Source: Deltaproteobacteria bacterium
Lineage (GTDB): Bacteria > Desulfobacterota > Desulfobacteria > Desulfobacterales > C00003060
Reading direction: 5' to 3'
Assembly: GCA_019309815.1 (NCBI GenBank)
Contig: JAFDFO010000029.1
Coordinates: 1 to 14,265 of the forward strand
Length of the DNA: 14,265 nucleotides
Below are positions 7,242 through 14,217 of the stretch, one piece after another (position 1 is the stretch's first letter; every line of letters begins with the position of its first letter). Position numbers and translations under genes: made by a program. The notes under the pieces were generated by a model. The model had not been told where the DNA came from. It ran no database searches and was given only the letters and a program-made list of their open reading frames with translations.

Positions 7242-8005
7242 ATTACACACGATTCCTGTCTTGCGCCCCCCCTTGCCTCGGCCATCATGTCCCGAACCGT
7301 GGGGACGAGCAAATCTGGATCGTCCACAACCCACTTTTCATCCAATAGCGGTTCGGTATGGAGCGCCTTTACGGTAAAGGGTGTAGTCACCGCGATGCAC
7401 CAGGTTCCGGCAGCCAGCGCCGCCTTGACGCCGCTGGGCGAGTCTTCAATAACCAAACACTCTTCCGGAGCAACGTTGAGTTCCCGGGTGACAAGGAGAT
7501 ACATCTCCGGATCCGGCTTGCCGTGTTGCACATCGTCCACGCTGGCAACAAAGTTAAACGCATCTGTCAGATTTAGAATCTCGAGTACCCGCCTTACCTG
7601 CTTGCAATGAGACATCGTGGCAAGGGCGACTTTGCAGGCAGCCTCCCGGGCTTCGTGCAGAAGGGACATGTTGTGAGGCCACTGGCTGCTTCGGATCACA
7701 TCTGGATCTCCAATCATCTCCTCATAGTGACTCAACCGAACCTGAACAAAGGCCTGCCAGGTAGCGGACACTCCGAACTCAGCCACCAGGGGCTTGGCTG
7801 CCGCCTCCAATTCGAATTTCTCCAGCAACCGCTGGGCCACCTCCTGGCGGGAGAGGCCCACCACCTCTTTGAACGCCTCAACGACCTCGGCTTCATTGAT
7901 CTCACCAGGACGCAGTTCAGCAGCAGCGCGAGCATAAGAAACAGCCTTGAGCCGCTCTGTCTGCACCAAAGTGCCATCCAAGTCGAAGATTATGGCTCGG
8001 ATCAT
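7238..8005 (-). CDS. HAD-superfamily hydrolase, beta-phosphoglucomutase/phosphatase type
   Basis: A 255-residue subfamily IA HAD enzyme. Motif I is D8-L-D10-G-T, a helical cap domain spans about residues 15-100, motif II is A-T-M-S at 129-132, motif III is the Lys of H-G-K-P-D-P-E (K163), and motif IV is V-I-E-D-S-P-S-G (E187, D188). The D-x-D-G-T start fits phosphatases and beta-phosphoglucomutases; the exact substrate cannot be read from the sequence. In this operon likely substrates are sugar phosphates (hexose-P, phosphoglycolate or glycosyl-1-P). The start ATG is fixed by the conserved N-terminus, although the SD is weak. It overlaps rpiA by 4 bp (ATGA). A 66-bp gap separates it from the DUF547 gene, the largest spacing in the central part of the operon apart from gnd-tal. 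Confidence 0.85.
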   Translation of the reverse strand: MIRAIIFDLDGTLVQTERLKAVSYARAAAELRPGEINEAEVVEAFKEVVGLSRQEVAQRLLEKFELEAAAKPLVAEFGVSATWQAFVQVRLSHYEEMIGDPDVIRSSQWPHNMSLLHEAREAACKVALATMSHCKQVRRVLEILNLTDAFNFVASVDDVQHGKPDPEMYLLVTRELNVAPEECLVIEDSPSGVKAALAAGTWCIAVTTPFTVKALHTEPLLDEKWVVDDPDLLVPTVRDMMAEARGGARQESCVI

Positions 8006-8036
8006 AGAACCACTTCGTCCAAAGGCCGGCTACTTA

Positions 8037-8064
8037 TTACAGGGCGATAAGAAACCCTTTGTAA
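8037..8064 (-). other. Intergenic stem-loop between the DUF547 and HAD genes
   Basis: TTACA/TGTAA arms plus an inner GGG/CCC pair form an imperfect 8-bp stem with a 2-nt bulge and a 10-nt loop, starting about 8 nt after the DUF547 stop. No T-run follows on the minus strand, so it is not a normal intrinsic terminator. It might slow decay of the upstream mRNA or cause partial attenuation within the operon. Found by eye only. Confidence 0.25.
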
Positions 8065-8071
8065 CATGTCA

Positions 8072-8833
8072 TCATTTCCCATTCAGGGACCAGTCATAAT
8101 CTAGATACTTGACCTTGATCTTGTCCCTGTTTGTTGTCAGCTTTTCTTTCATTTCCTCGTCAGCAAACCTGATGAAAAAACCAACCACGTCGTCGTTAAA
8201 ATCCTCGTCAAACCATTTGAAGATCTTGCTGACATAGAGCTTCTTTCCATCAAGATAGTTCTTCTCAGGGTTGTTTAGAAACGCACGCGTGACAGCAGTC
8301 AACTGCTGATCCAAGGTGTTTTCCTGATAAGGTTCTGAAATAATGGGCGGACAACTCTTGGAGGCACAGTTTACGGCAAAATGGACCCTTGGTTCCTTGA
8401 AGCGGGGACGAATAATACCATGCTCCAGGTTATCCAGGCTGATCGTTTTCCCTTCAATGCGAACGATCTTCTTGTCAAAGGGTTTGTTGAAAAATTTGCC
8501 GCCCAAGTCCCAGATCGATTTTATGTCAGGATAAGCACTCAGGATCAATTTGATGGTCGTTGCATTGTATGTGTTTATGTAAAAGGCGAGTTGCTCGTCT
8601 CTCGATAGCTTGCTCGTGTCGGTTTGCTCCAACACCTTCAAGTACGCATCGAGCTGCTTCTCCTCATTCTTAAAACCTTGGTAGTTTACGACCCCGTCTT
8701 TTACATACTTGCCGAGCAACTCTGCATACAGGGAGTTGTCGACTGTATCCATGGCCCATGAGAGACCCGAAAAACTCAGCAAAAGGAAAGATGACAAAAA
8801 GCAAAAGAACAGGGACTGGCGCAACTGTTTCAT
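8072..8833 (-). CDS. Secreted DUF547 domain protein
   Basis: 253 residues. Residues 1-27 form a signal peptide (K-Q-L-R start, long hydrophobic core, S-W-A cleavage site), so the protein is probably periplasmic. Residues about 35-253 are a complete DUF547 domain: L-A-F-Y-I-N-T-Y-N at 82-90, E-H-G-I at 137-140, the invariant H-F-A-V-N-C-A-S-K-S-C-P-P at 151-163 (H151, C156, C161), and the ending D-Y-D-W-S-L-N-G-K. The enzymatic role of DUF547 is not established to my knowledge; the conserved His and Cys hint at a catalytic or thiol function, but that is inference. A second copy of the domain is fused to the glycoside hydrolase at 1197, so the operon holds one exported and one apparently cytoplasmic version. 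The SD GGGAGG precedes the ATG. The gene is 14 bp downstream of the FAD reductase. Confidence 0.88.
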   Translation of the reverse strand: MKQLRQSLFFCFLSSFLLLSFSGLSWAMDTVDNSLYAELLGKYVKDGVVNYQGFKNEEKQLDAYLKVLEQTDTSKLSRDEQLAFYINTYNATTIKLILSAYPDIKSIWDLGGKFFNKPFDKKIVRIEGKTISLDNLEHGIIRPRFKEPRVHFAVNCASKSCPPIISEPYQENTLDQQLTAVTRAFLNNPEKNYLDGKKLYVSKIFKWFDEDFNDDVVGFFIRFADEEMKEKLTTNRDKIKVKYLDYDWSLNGK

Positions 8834-8847
8834 GACTACCTCCCAAA

Positions 8848-10284
8848 TTACCCTTGATAACCGAAAATGAATTTCAAAATACTCCTGACTTTCGGACTGA
8901 AGATTTTCTGCGCATAGTACTTGCCGGCGCTCTTTTTGTGGATTTCTGAGAGCGTTGGATAGGCAAAAATCGGAGTGGCCAGGTCAGACAGCTTCATATG
9001 CTTGTTCACGGCAAGGACGGACGAGCCGATCAGTTCGCCGGCATGAAGTCCTGCGATCTGCACACCAATGATTTTGTCAGACCCTGCCTCTGTCAGGATC
9101 TTCATCTTTCCTTCGTATTCGCTTTCCGCCAATGCACGGTCGACCTCTTCATACGATTCCGAATGGACGTCGTATTCTACTTCGTCCTGTTTTGCGCGCT
9201 GTTCATTGTATCCGATCGACGCTATCTCGGGATCCGTGAAGGTAACCCAAGGAGTCATATTGTAGTTAATCTTGCCGGGAACATGCATGATGCCGTTTCT
9301 CACAATGATAGACCCTTCAGCCCCTGCAATGTGCGTAAACGGGAACTTACCGTTCACATCTCCTGCGGCATAGATGTGCTTCTGGCTCGTCTGCATATGA
9401 AGATCGGTCTCTATGCCTTTTTTCGTGTATTCCACACCAGCAGCCTCTAAACCGAGCTCCTCGACATTTGGCCTTCGGCCCGTGGCCACAAGAATTTCAT
9501 CGCATTTGATCGCCTCTTCCTTCCCGTTTTTGCTCTCGATGACCATGACTTTGTCGTTCCCGTCCCGATAGACTTTTTTTGCTTTTGAACCCATCCGGAG
9601 GGAAATGCCGTCATGGACCATCTGTTTGATCACAACGTCGGCCATGTCCTGGTCTTCAAAGCTCAGGGGTCTTTCCACGAGGTCAATCAACGTCACTTTA
9701 CTTCCCAACCTCACAAAGGCGTGGGCGAGTTCTGCACCAATAGGGCCTGCACCCAGGACAACGAGCCGGCCAGGAAGCGTTTCCAATGAAAAGACTTCCA
9801 CGTTTGTGATGAAACCGGTCTCGTGCAGCCCCTCAATGGGGAACACCATGGGGCTGCTTCCGGTGGCTATGGTGAAACGGTTGCTTGATAAGGTTTTTCC
9901 TTCGATTGCGACTTCATGGTCCGACACAAACTCTGCGTTTCCGATGATGACTTCAACGCCCATTCCCTCGAACCGCTCCACAGAATCGTGAACGCCCACC
10001 TTATCGATTACCTTTCTGATATGATCCATGACCGATTTCAGGTCGCAGGGAGGCACGTCCACCTGCGGCAAGCCAAATACCTTCAGATTCCTGGCATAAT
10101 GATACACTTTTGCGGCCTTGATCAGCGTCTTGCTCGGCACACAGCCGTAGTATAGGCAATCTCCTCCAAGTTTCTCCTTTTCGATCAGGGCAGTCTTGGC
10201 TCCGAGTTGCGCTGCCCCGGCCGCCACGGTCAGGCCGGCTGCTCCTCCGCCAATAATGATCATGTCATAGTCGTATGAGGACAT
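8848..10284 (-). CDS. FAD-dependent NAD(P)-disulfide oxidoreductase (mercuric reductase/Lpd-like)
   Basis: A 478-residue member of the dihydrolipoamide dehydrogenase/mercuric reductase/glutathione reductase family. The FAD loop G-G-G-A-A-G is at 12-17. The redox disulfide C43-L-Y-Y-G-C48 lies in G-G-D-C-x4-C-V-P-S-K. The NAD(P) loop G-A-G-P-I-G-A-E is at 178-185 and A-G-D at 307-309. The acidic D201 after the second Rossmann strand hints at NADH rather than NADPH. The C-terminal active-site block is F-A-Y-P-T-L-S-E (440-447): the His of the His-Glu dyad in Lpd (H-A-H-P-T) is Tyr442, and there is no C-terminal Cys pair as in MerA. So neither a classical Lpd nor a classical mercuric reductase. 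A basic tail follows (about 455-478). The SD GAGGAGGG precedes the ATG. It is 24 bp after zwf. Relatives are sometimes fused to TVP38 proteins, which links it to the membrane protein at 5827. Substrate unknown. Confidence 0.88.
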   Translation of the reverse strand: MSSYDYDMIIIGGGAAGLTVAAGAAQLGAKTALIEKEKLGGDCLYYGCVPSKTLIKAAKVYHYARNLKVFGLPQVDVPPCDLKSVMDHIRKVIDKVGVHDSVERFEGMGVEVIIGNAEFVSDHEVAIEGKTLSSNRFTIATGSSPMVFPIEGLHETGFITNVEVFSLETLPGRLVVLGAGPIGAELAHAFVRLGSKVTLIDLVERPLSFEDQDMADVVIKQMVHDGISLRMGSKAKKVYRDGNDKVMVIESKNGKEEAIKCDEILVATGRRPNVEELGLEAAGVEYTKKGIETDLHMQTSQKHIYAAGDVNGKFPFTHIAGAEGSIIVRNGIMHVPGKINYNMTPWVTFTDPEIASIGYNEQRAKQDEVEYDVHSESYEEVDRALAESEYEGKMKILTEAGSDKIIGVQIAGLHAGELIGSSVLAVNKHMKLSDLATPIFAYPTLSEIHKKSAGKYYAQKIFSPKVRSILKFIFGYQG

Positions 10285-10308
10285 TCGTGACCCTCCTCTG
10301 TATAAATG

Positions 10309-11904
10309 TCAGGCAACCCGACAGGTACGTCCGTCGTGCTTCATGAGATCATCCGCTGCTTCGGGCCCCCAAGTTCCAGCCGCATAGAGATGTAGCAACT
10401 TCTCTCGGTCCTTACAATTTTCGCAGGCATCCAGAACGGGCGAAAGAAAAGCCCAGCACTCCTCTACTCCATCCTGCCGAACAAACAACATGTGGTCTCC
10501 CAACAGACAATCCAGAATGACCTTTTCATAAGCGGCCAAGGGAACTCCTTCCTGAACGGAGCTGTAGTGAAAATCCATGGTCACGGGTTGAAGGCAGACC
10601 TTCGCCCCGGGGACTTTGGTTTGAAACGTCATGGTAATTCTCTCGTCCGGTTGAATCCTCAAGACAAGCATATTGGGATGAATGTCCTCAGCCAGGACGT
10701 TGCGAAACATCAGGTTGGGAACATCCTTGAATTGAATGGCGATTTCGGTAACCTTTGTTGCCATCCTTTTACCGGAGCGCAGGTAAAACGGCACGCCCTG
10801 CCAACGCCAGTTATCTATGAATACCTCGGCCATTGCAAATGTCGGAGTCAGCGACTGGTTATCAACCCCCGGTTCATCCCTGTATGCGGGAACTTGCCCC
10901 CCATCCATGGTTCCCGCCGCATACTGTCCGAGGACCAGATACTCGTCCAACTGGTCGACAGGAAAAGGCCGGAGTGACCGGAATACCTTTATTTTTTCGT
11001 CTCTCACCCGGTCCGCCTGGAACACCGAGGGCGGCTCCATGGCGGTCATGGCCAGAAGCTGCAGGATGTGATTTTGAAACATGTCTCGCAGGATGCCTGC
11101 TTGCTCATAGTAAATTGACCGATGTTCTACACCTAATGTCTCGGCTGCCGTAATCTGGATATGGTCAATGTATCGGCGATTCCATATGGGCTCAAAGATG
11201 GCGTTCGCAAAACGAAACATCAACAGGTTCTGCACGGTCTCTTTGGCCAGGTAGTGATCGATGCGATAGACCTGATCCTCCCGGAAATACTCATGGATGT
11301 CGCGATTCAAATCCTGGGCGCTCTGGAGATCCCGTCCAAAGGGCTTCTCGATGATGACACGGGACCATCCACCCCAGTCTTCGTCTTCTGCAGCAAAACC
11401 AGCCTTCCCCAGACCCTGGATTATCCTTATATACTGTGTTGGCGGAACAGCCAGATATAAGAGCCGATTTCCCGGGGTGCCGGAGCTACGCAACTCTTCT
11501 TTCAGAAAGTCCGCCGCGTCGTCATAAGGTGAATCAGCTTTAGGATCGATGGTCTTGTAATGGAGGTGTGATGCAAAAGCATCCCAGTCTTTTTCGATCA
11601 GGTCTTCTCCGCTCAGGTCGTGTATCGATTCTTTTATGAAGTCCCGATACCCTTCCGTGGTCATATCGTTCAGGTCTGCTCCCAGGACAAGAAAGGGATC
11701 CGGCAACCCTTTATTTTGAAATAGTCTGAAAAGTGCCAGGATGATTTTTCGTCTCGTCAGGTCGCCGCAAGCCCCGATAACAACAATCGCGCACGGATCA
11801 AGGGGCTCTTCAATCAGGCACGAACCACCTTCCTGAAGGGACGAGTCTCCGACATTGACTACAGTTTTCCCGATTGTATCGGCATGGTTGCTATCCTGAT
11901 TCAC
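10309..11904 (-). CDS. zwf: Glucose-6-phosphate 1-dehydrogenase
   Basis: Oxidises glucose 6-phosphate to 6-phosphogluconolactone with NAD(P)+, the first step of the oxidative pentose phosphate pathway. I choose the GTG at 11904 (531 residues): AGAGGT at 11911-11916 lies 6 nt upstream, and the start falls 16 nt after the tal stop. The open frame reaches another GTG at 11928, which would overlap tal by 8 bp and has no SD. Motifs: nucleotide loop G-A-C-G-D-L-T-R-R-K at 44-53 (GxxGDLxxRK), E-K-P-F-G at 186-190, and the active-site R-I-D-H-Y-L-A-K-E at 214-222 with catalytic H217. About 37 residues precede the first Rossmann strand, a longer N-terminus than in many bacterial enzymes. No opcA-type activator is visible. 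It is flanked by tal upstream and the FAD reductase downstream. Confidence 0.95.
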   Translation of the reverse strand: MNQDSNHADTIGKTVVNVGDSSLQEGGSCLIEEPLDPCAIVVIGACGDLTRRKIILALFRLFQNKGLPDPFLVLGADLNDMTTEGYRDFIKESIHDLSGEDLIEKDWDAFASHLHYKTIDPKADSPYDDAADFLKEELRSSGTPGNRLLYLAVPPTQYIRIIQGLGKAGFAAEDEDWGGWSRVIIEKPFGRDLQSAQDLNRDIHEYFREDQVYRIDHYLAKETVQNLLMFRFANAIFEPIWNRRYIDHIQITAAETLGVEHRSIYYEQAGILRDMFQNHILQLLAMTAMEPPSVFQADRVRDEKIKVFRSLRPFPVDQLDEYLVLGQYAAGTMDGGQVPAYRDEPGVDNQSLTPTFAMAEVFIDNWRWQGVPFYLRSGKRMATKVTEIAIQFKDVPNLMFRNVLAEDIHPNMLVLRIQPDERITMTFQTKVPGAKVCLQPVTMDFHYSSVQEGVPLAAYEKVILDCLLGDHMLFVRQDGVEECWAFLSPVLDACENCKDREKLLHLYAAGTWGPEAADDLMKHDGRTCRVA

Positions 11905-11910
11905 TTTCTT

Positions 11911-11916
11911 ACCTCT
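11911..11916 (-). promoter_or_regulatory. Ribosome binding site deciding the zwf start
   Basis: AGAGGT on the minus strand, 6 nt before the GTG at 11904. No comparable site precedes the alternative GTG at 11928, so this supports the shorter Zwf. Confidence 0.6.
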
Positions 11917-11920
11917 CGCG

Positions 11921-13027
11921 TCAAACACTCATCGCCCTGGCTGTTTTCTCTATGGTGTTCAACAGGGATTGAAAGGACTTTGTGAAGGAGGCTGCGCCGT
12001 CTAAGAGTAACTTCGCACAGATGGTGTCCACATCGACTCCAAACCCTTTCAGGCTGTCAACTGTCTTCTTGGACTGCTCGGCGGCTGCAGTCAGGGCTTC
12101 TTTGACGACACCGTGGTCCAGAAACGCTTCGAGTGTTTTGTCAGGAACGGTGTTTACGGTATTTTTCCCTATCAGCTCCGTCACATACTTGATGTCACTG
12201 TAGGCAGGATTCTTAGTTCCAGTGGATCCCCACAGAACCCTCTGGACCCTGGCCCCCTTTTTTTCCAGTTCCTCAAAGGCCTTGCCTGAAAAAATCTCGA
12301 CATACTTGCTGTATATAAGGTGGCAATTAGCTACGGCCGCTTTTCCTTTCAGGGGTTCCAACTCATGTTTTGCCGCGTCATCGATCATCTTGTCTGCCGC
12401 AGTGTCAACCCGACTTACAAAGACACTCGCAACCGAGGCGACGCGGCTTATATCACCTTGGTTTGCAAGCAACCGGTTCAGACCTCCAAGAAAAGCCTGG
12501 GCTGTCTTGATGTACTGGTCCAAGGAAAATATGAGGGTGATGTTCACGTTTATCCCGTCACCCAAAAGCGCTTCTATGGCGCCAAAACCCTCTTCCGTTG
12601 CGGGCACTTTGAGCATGAGATTGGGGCGGTCGACTTTTTTGTGCAGCCGTCTCCCTTCTTCGATCGTTTCTTGGGTCTTGTAGGCCAGCTCAGGGTTAAT
12701 CTCCAGGCTCACGTACCCGTCCAGTCCATTTGTTTTTTCATAGACCGGCTTGAACATGTCCGCTGCGTCCTGAATATCGCGGATCGTCAGGTCGTCATAA
12801 ATCTCAAAAGTCGATTTGCCTCCTTTGTGTAACTCCCTGATCTTTTCATCGTAGTCAGAGCTATCCGAAATGGCATTGTCAAATATCGTGGGATTAGAGG
12901 TGACTCCTCGCACACCCAGTGCAATCATCTCCTGGAGCCGACCGCTCTCAATGATGGAGCGGCTGATATTGTCTAGCCAAACACTCTGTCCAAATTCTGC
13001 AAGCTGCTCGATGGTTGAGCTGGACAT
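11921..13027 (-). CDS. tal: Transaldolase (large form)
   Basis: Transfers a dihydroxyacetone unit from sedoheptulose 7-phosphate to glyceraldehyde 3-phosphate. I place the start at the ATG at 13027 because AGGAGG (13033-13038) sits 5 nt upstream and the family N-terminus (L-A-E-F-G-Q-S-V-W-L-D-N at 9-20) follows. The frame itself opens to a GTG at 13093, whose 22 extra residues are charged and look untranslated. This gives 368 residues, typical of the long transaldolases found with zwf in cyanobacteria and actinobacteria. Motifs: W-L-D-N-I-S-R at 17-23, G-V-T-S-N-P-T-I-F at 41-49, and the Schiff-base lysine K140 in L-M-L-K-V-P-A-T. The gene lies between gnd and zwf, making a gnd-tal-zwf block. 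A short inverted repeat (13081-13094) sits in the 78-bp leader between gnd and tal. Confidence 0.95.
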   Translation of the reverse strand: MSSSTIEQLAEFGQSVWLDNISRSIIESGRLQEMIALGVRGVTSNPTIFDNAISDSSDYDEKIRELHKGGKSTFEIYDDLTIRDIQDAADMFKPVYEKTNGLDGYVSLEINPELAYKTQETIEEGRRLHKKVDRPNLMLKVPATEEGFGAIEALLGDGINVNITLIFSLDQYIKTAQAFLGGLNRLLANQGDISRVASVASVFVSRVDTAADKMIDDAAKHELEPLKGKAAVANCHLIYSKYVEIFSGKAFEELEKKGARVQRVLWGSTGTKNPAYSDIKYVTELIGKNTVNTVPDKTLEAFLDHGVVKEALTAAAEQSKKTVDSLKGFGVDVDTICAKLLLDGAASFTKSFQSLLNTIEKTARAMSV

Positions 13028-13032
13028 TTCTT

Positions 13033-13038
13033 CCTCCT
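13033..13038 (-). promoter_or_regulatory. Strong ribosome binding site deciding the tal start
   Basis: Perfect AGGAGG on the minus strand, 5 nt before the ATG at 13027. It settles the start against the longer frame from the GTG at 13093. Confidence 0.75.
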
Positions 13039-13080
13039 GTTCTCTTCCTGTTGTCTTTGTTTTTTCCGGTTCTCCCCGTC

Positions 13081-13094
13081 CGTGATATTTCACG
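13081..13094. other. Short inverted repeat in the gnd-tal gap
   Basis: CGTGA and TCACG form 5-bp arms around a 4-nt centre, about 12 nt after the gnd stop. It is too short and lacks a T-tract for a terminator. It could be a weak operator or an mRNA hairpin; chance is also possible. Confidence 0.2.
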
Positions 13095-13105
13095 AACCCT
13101 TTTGC

Positions 13106-13992
13106 TCATTTCTTCTTGACTCCATGGCCTCCAAACTCGTTTCGCAGTGCGGCAATGACTTTGGCCCCAAATGACTCTTCCTGACGCGAACGGAAGCGCT
13201 CCAGGAGCGACAGCGTAATCACTGGCGCAGGAACATCGTTTTCGATGGCTTCGGCCACGGTCCAGCGACCCTCGCCCGAGTCCTCCACATATCCCCGTAC
13301 GGAGCTGAGATGAGGGTCTTTCTTGAAGGCGTCCTCAGCCAATTCCAAGAGCCAGGAGCGAATGACACTCCCCTGGTTCCAGAGGTGGGCGATTTTCTGA
13401 AGGTCGAGGTTGAATGCCTCTTTTGCATTCATAATCTCAAAACCTTCTGCATAACCCTGCAATAAGGCGTACTCAATGCCGTTGTGCACCATTTTCACAA
13501 AATGCCCGGCCCCGCTCACTCCAACATGAGCATAGCCGTTTTCGGGTGCCAGGGTCTTGAATATGGGCTCGACCTGTTGAAAAACCGCCTCCTCTCCACC
13601 AACCATGAGGCAATACCCGATCTCCAAACCCCAGATGCCGCCGCTTGTGCCTGCGTCAAGGAGTGCAATGCCTTTTTCCTTTAGCGCCTGTGCCCTCCGC
13701 ACGGAATCCTTGTACATGGAATTCCCGCCGTCGATGAGGGTGTCACCCTCCTGCACAAGGGCTGCCAGCAGATTGATGGTTTCTTCCGTAGGGCCGCCCG
13801 AGGGCACCATAATCCAAATCGCCCGGGGGGCATCCAGCTTATCGACCAATTCCTGGAGGGAGTGCCCTTTTTCTCAGCCTCGTCCAAGGCTTCCTTAACC
13901 GGGTCAAAAGCGACGATCTCGTGTCCTCCGTTGATCAGTCGCTCAACCATCTTGCCACCCATTTTGCCGAGACCGACAAATCCGATCTTCAT
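13106..13992 (-). pseudogene. gnd: 6-phosphogluconate dehydrogenase (decarboxylating, GntZ type), frameshifted
   Basis: Oxidatively decarboxylates 6-phosphogluconate to ribulose 5-phosphate. Two frames together give about 295 residues, the length of the short GntZ/YqeC-type enzyme. The first frame (from ATG 13992, SD GGAGG at 14001-14005) encodes the nucleotide loop G-L-G-K-M-G at 7-12 and runs correctly to residue 40. It goes out of frame at an A5 run (13868-13872 on the plus strand, followed by CCC on the 13867 side). The rest lies in the -1 frame down to 13106: M-V-P-S-G-G, the substrate motif D-A-G-T-S-G-G, G-H-F-V-K-M-V-H-N-G-I-E-Y with the catalytic Lys, and an intact C-terminus. One missing base in the A/G run explains it. 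This may be a sequencing or assembly error, a recent mutation, or, less likely, programmed slippage. The rest of the operon is intact, which favours a functional gene in the real genome. Confidence 0.85.
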
Positions 13993-14164
13993 TTTACGAA
14001 CCTCCGTGTGACGCTAGAAATCATTTACAGCAGCCAGCGCAGGCATCATTCGTGTAACGGAAAAATTCCAAGCACCAAGTTCCTACGGTTCTCAAGGCGT
14101 AAGCCGCTATATCCAATGACCAAAACAGATCGTAAATAGCGAATAACACAGTGATATTCTGAGA

Positions 14165-14173
14165 ATGATAACA
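14165..14173 (-). promoter_or_regulatory. Candidate extended -10 promoter for the gnd-to-sodN operon
   Basis: TGTTATCAT on the minus strand matches the extended -10 pattern TGnTATnnT, with TATCAT one base from TATAAT. No good -35 lies 16-18 bp upstream, as expected for an extended -10 or activated promoter. Transcription would start near 14158, leaving a leader of about 165 nt before gnd. Judged by eye; weak evidence. Confidence 0.3.
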
Positions 14174-14195
14174 TGGCACCGGGCAGTGCATAAGT

Positions 14196-14217
14196 AAATG
14201 GGGTAAATACCCCATTT
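14196..14217. promoter_or_regulatory. Perfect 22-bp dyad, candidate operator upstream of the operon
   Basis: Ten-base arms (AAATGGGGTA and its exact complement) around a 2-bp AA centre. It is the strongest palindrome I see outside genes. Its centre lies about 48 bp upstream of the transcription start predicted from the extended -10 at 14165, a usual place for an activator or a repressor overlapping the -35. The 2-nt loop is too tight for an ideal terminator, though a GGGGT/ACCCC stem with a 4-nt loop followed by TTTT on the plus strand could weakly end plus-strand transcripts. The binding protein is unknown. The rest of 13993-14265 has no gene that I can support. Confidence 0.4.

Noticed and set aside
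7242..7334. N-terminal extension of rpiA from 7334
   Set aside because: The 31 residues are Gly/Arg-rich, overlap the HAD gene and are absent from RpiA; the coupled ATGA start at 7241 fits the family.
13862..13875. Programmed -1 frameshifting in gnd
   Set aside because: The heptamer is G-AAA-AAG, not the efficient A-AAA-AAG, so the P-site tRNA would mispair. Gnd is not known for this. Kept only as a minor alternative to an indel.
14174..14190. Sigma-54-like -24/-12 element (TGGCAC...TGCA) on the plus strand
   Set aside because: The GG and GC are separated by 11 bp, not the required 10, and it points away from the operon with no gene downstream in view.
14021..14215. 64-residue minus-strand frame upstream of gnd
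   Set aside because: No Shine-Dalgarno site, no family resemblance, and it overlaps the likely promoter and dyad region.
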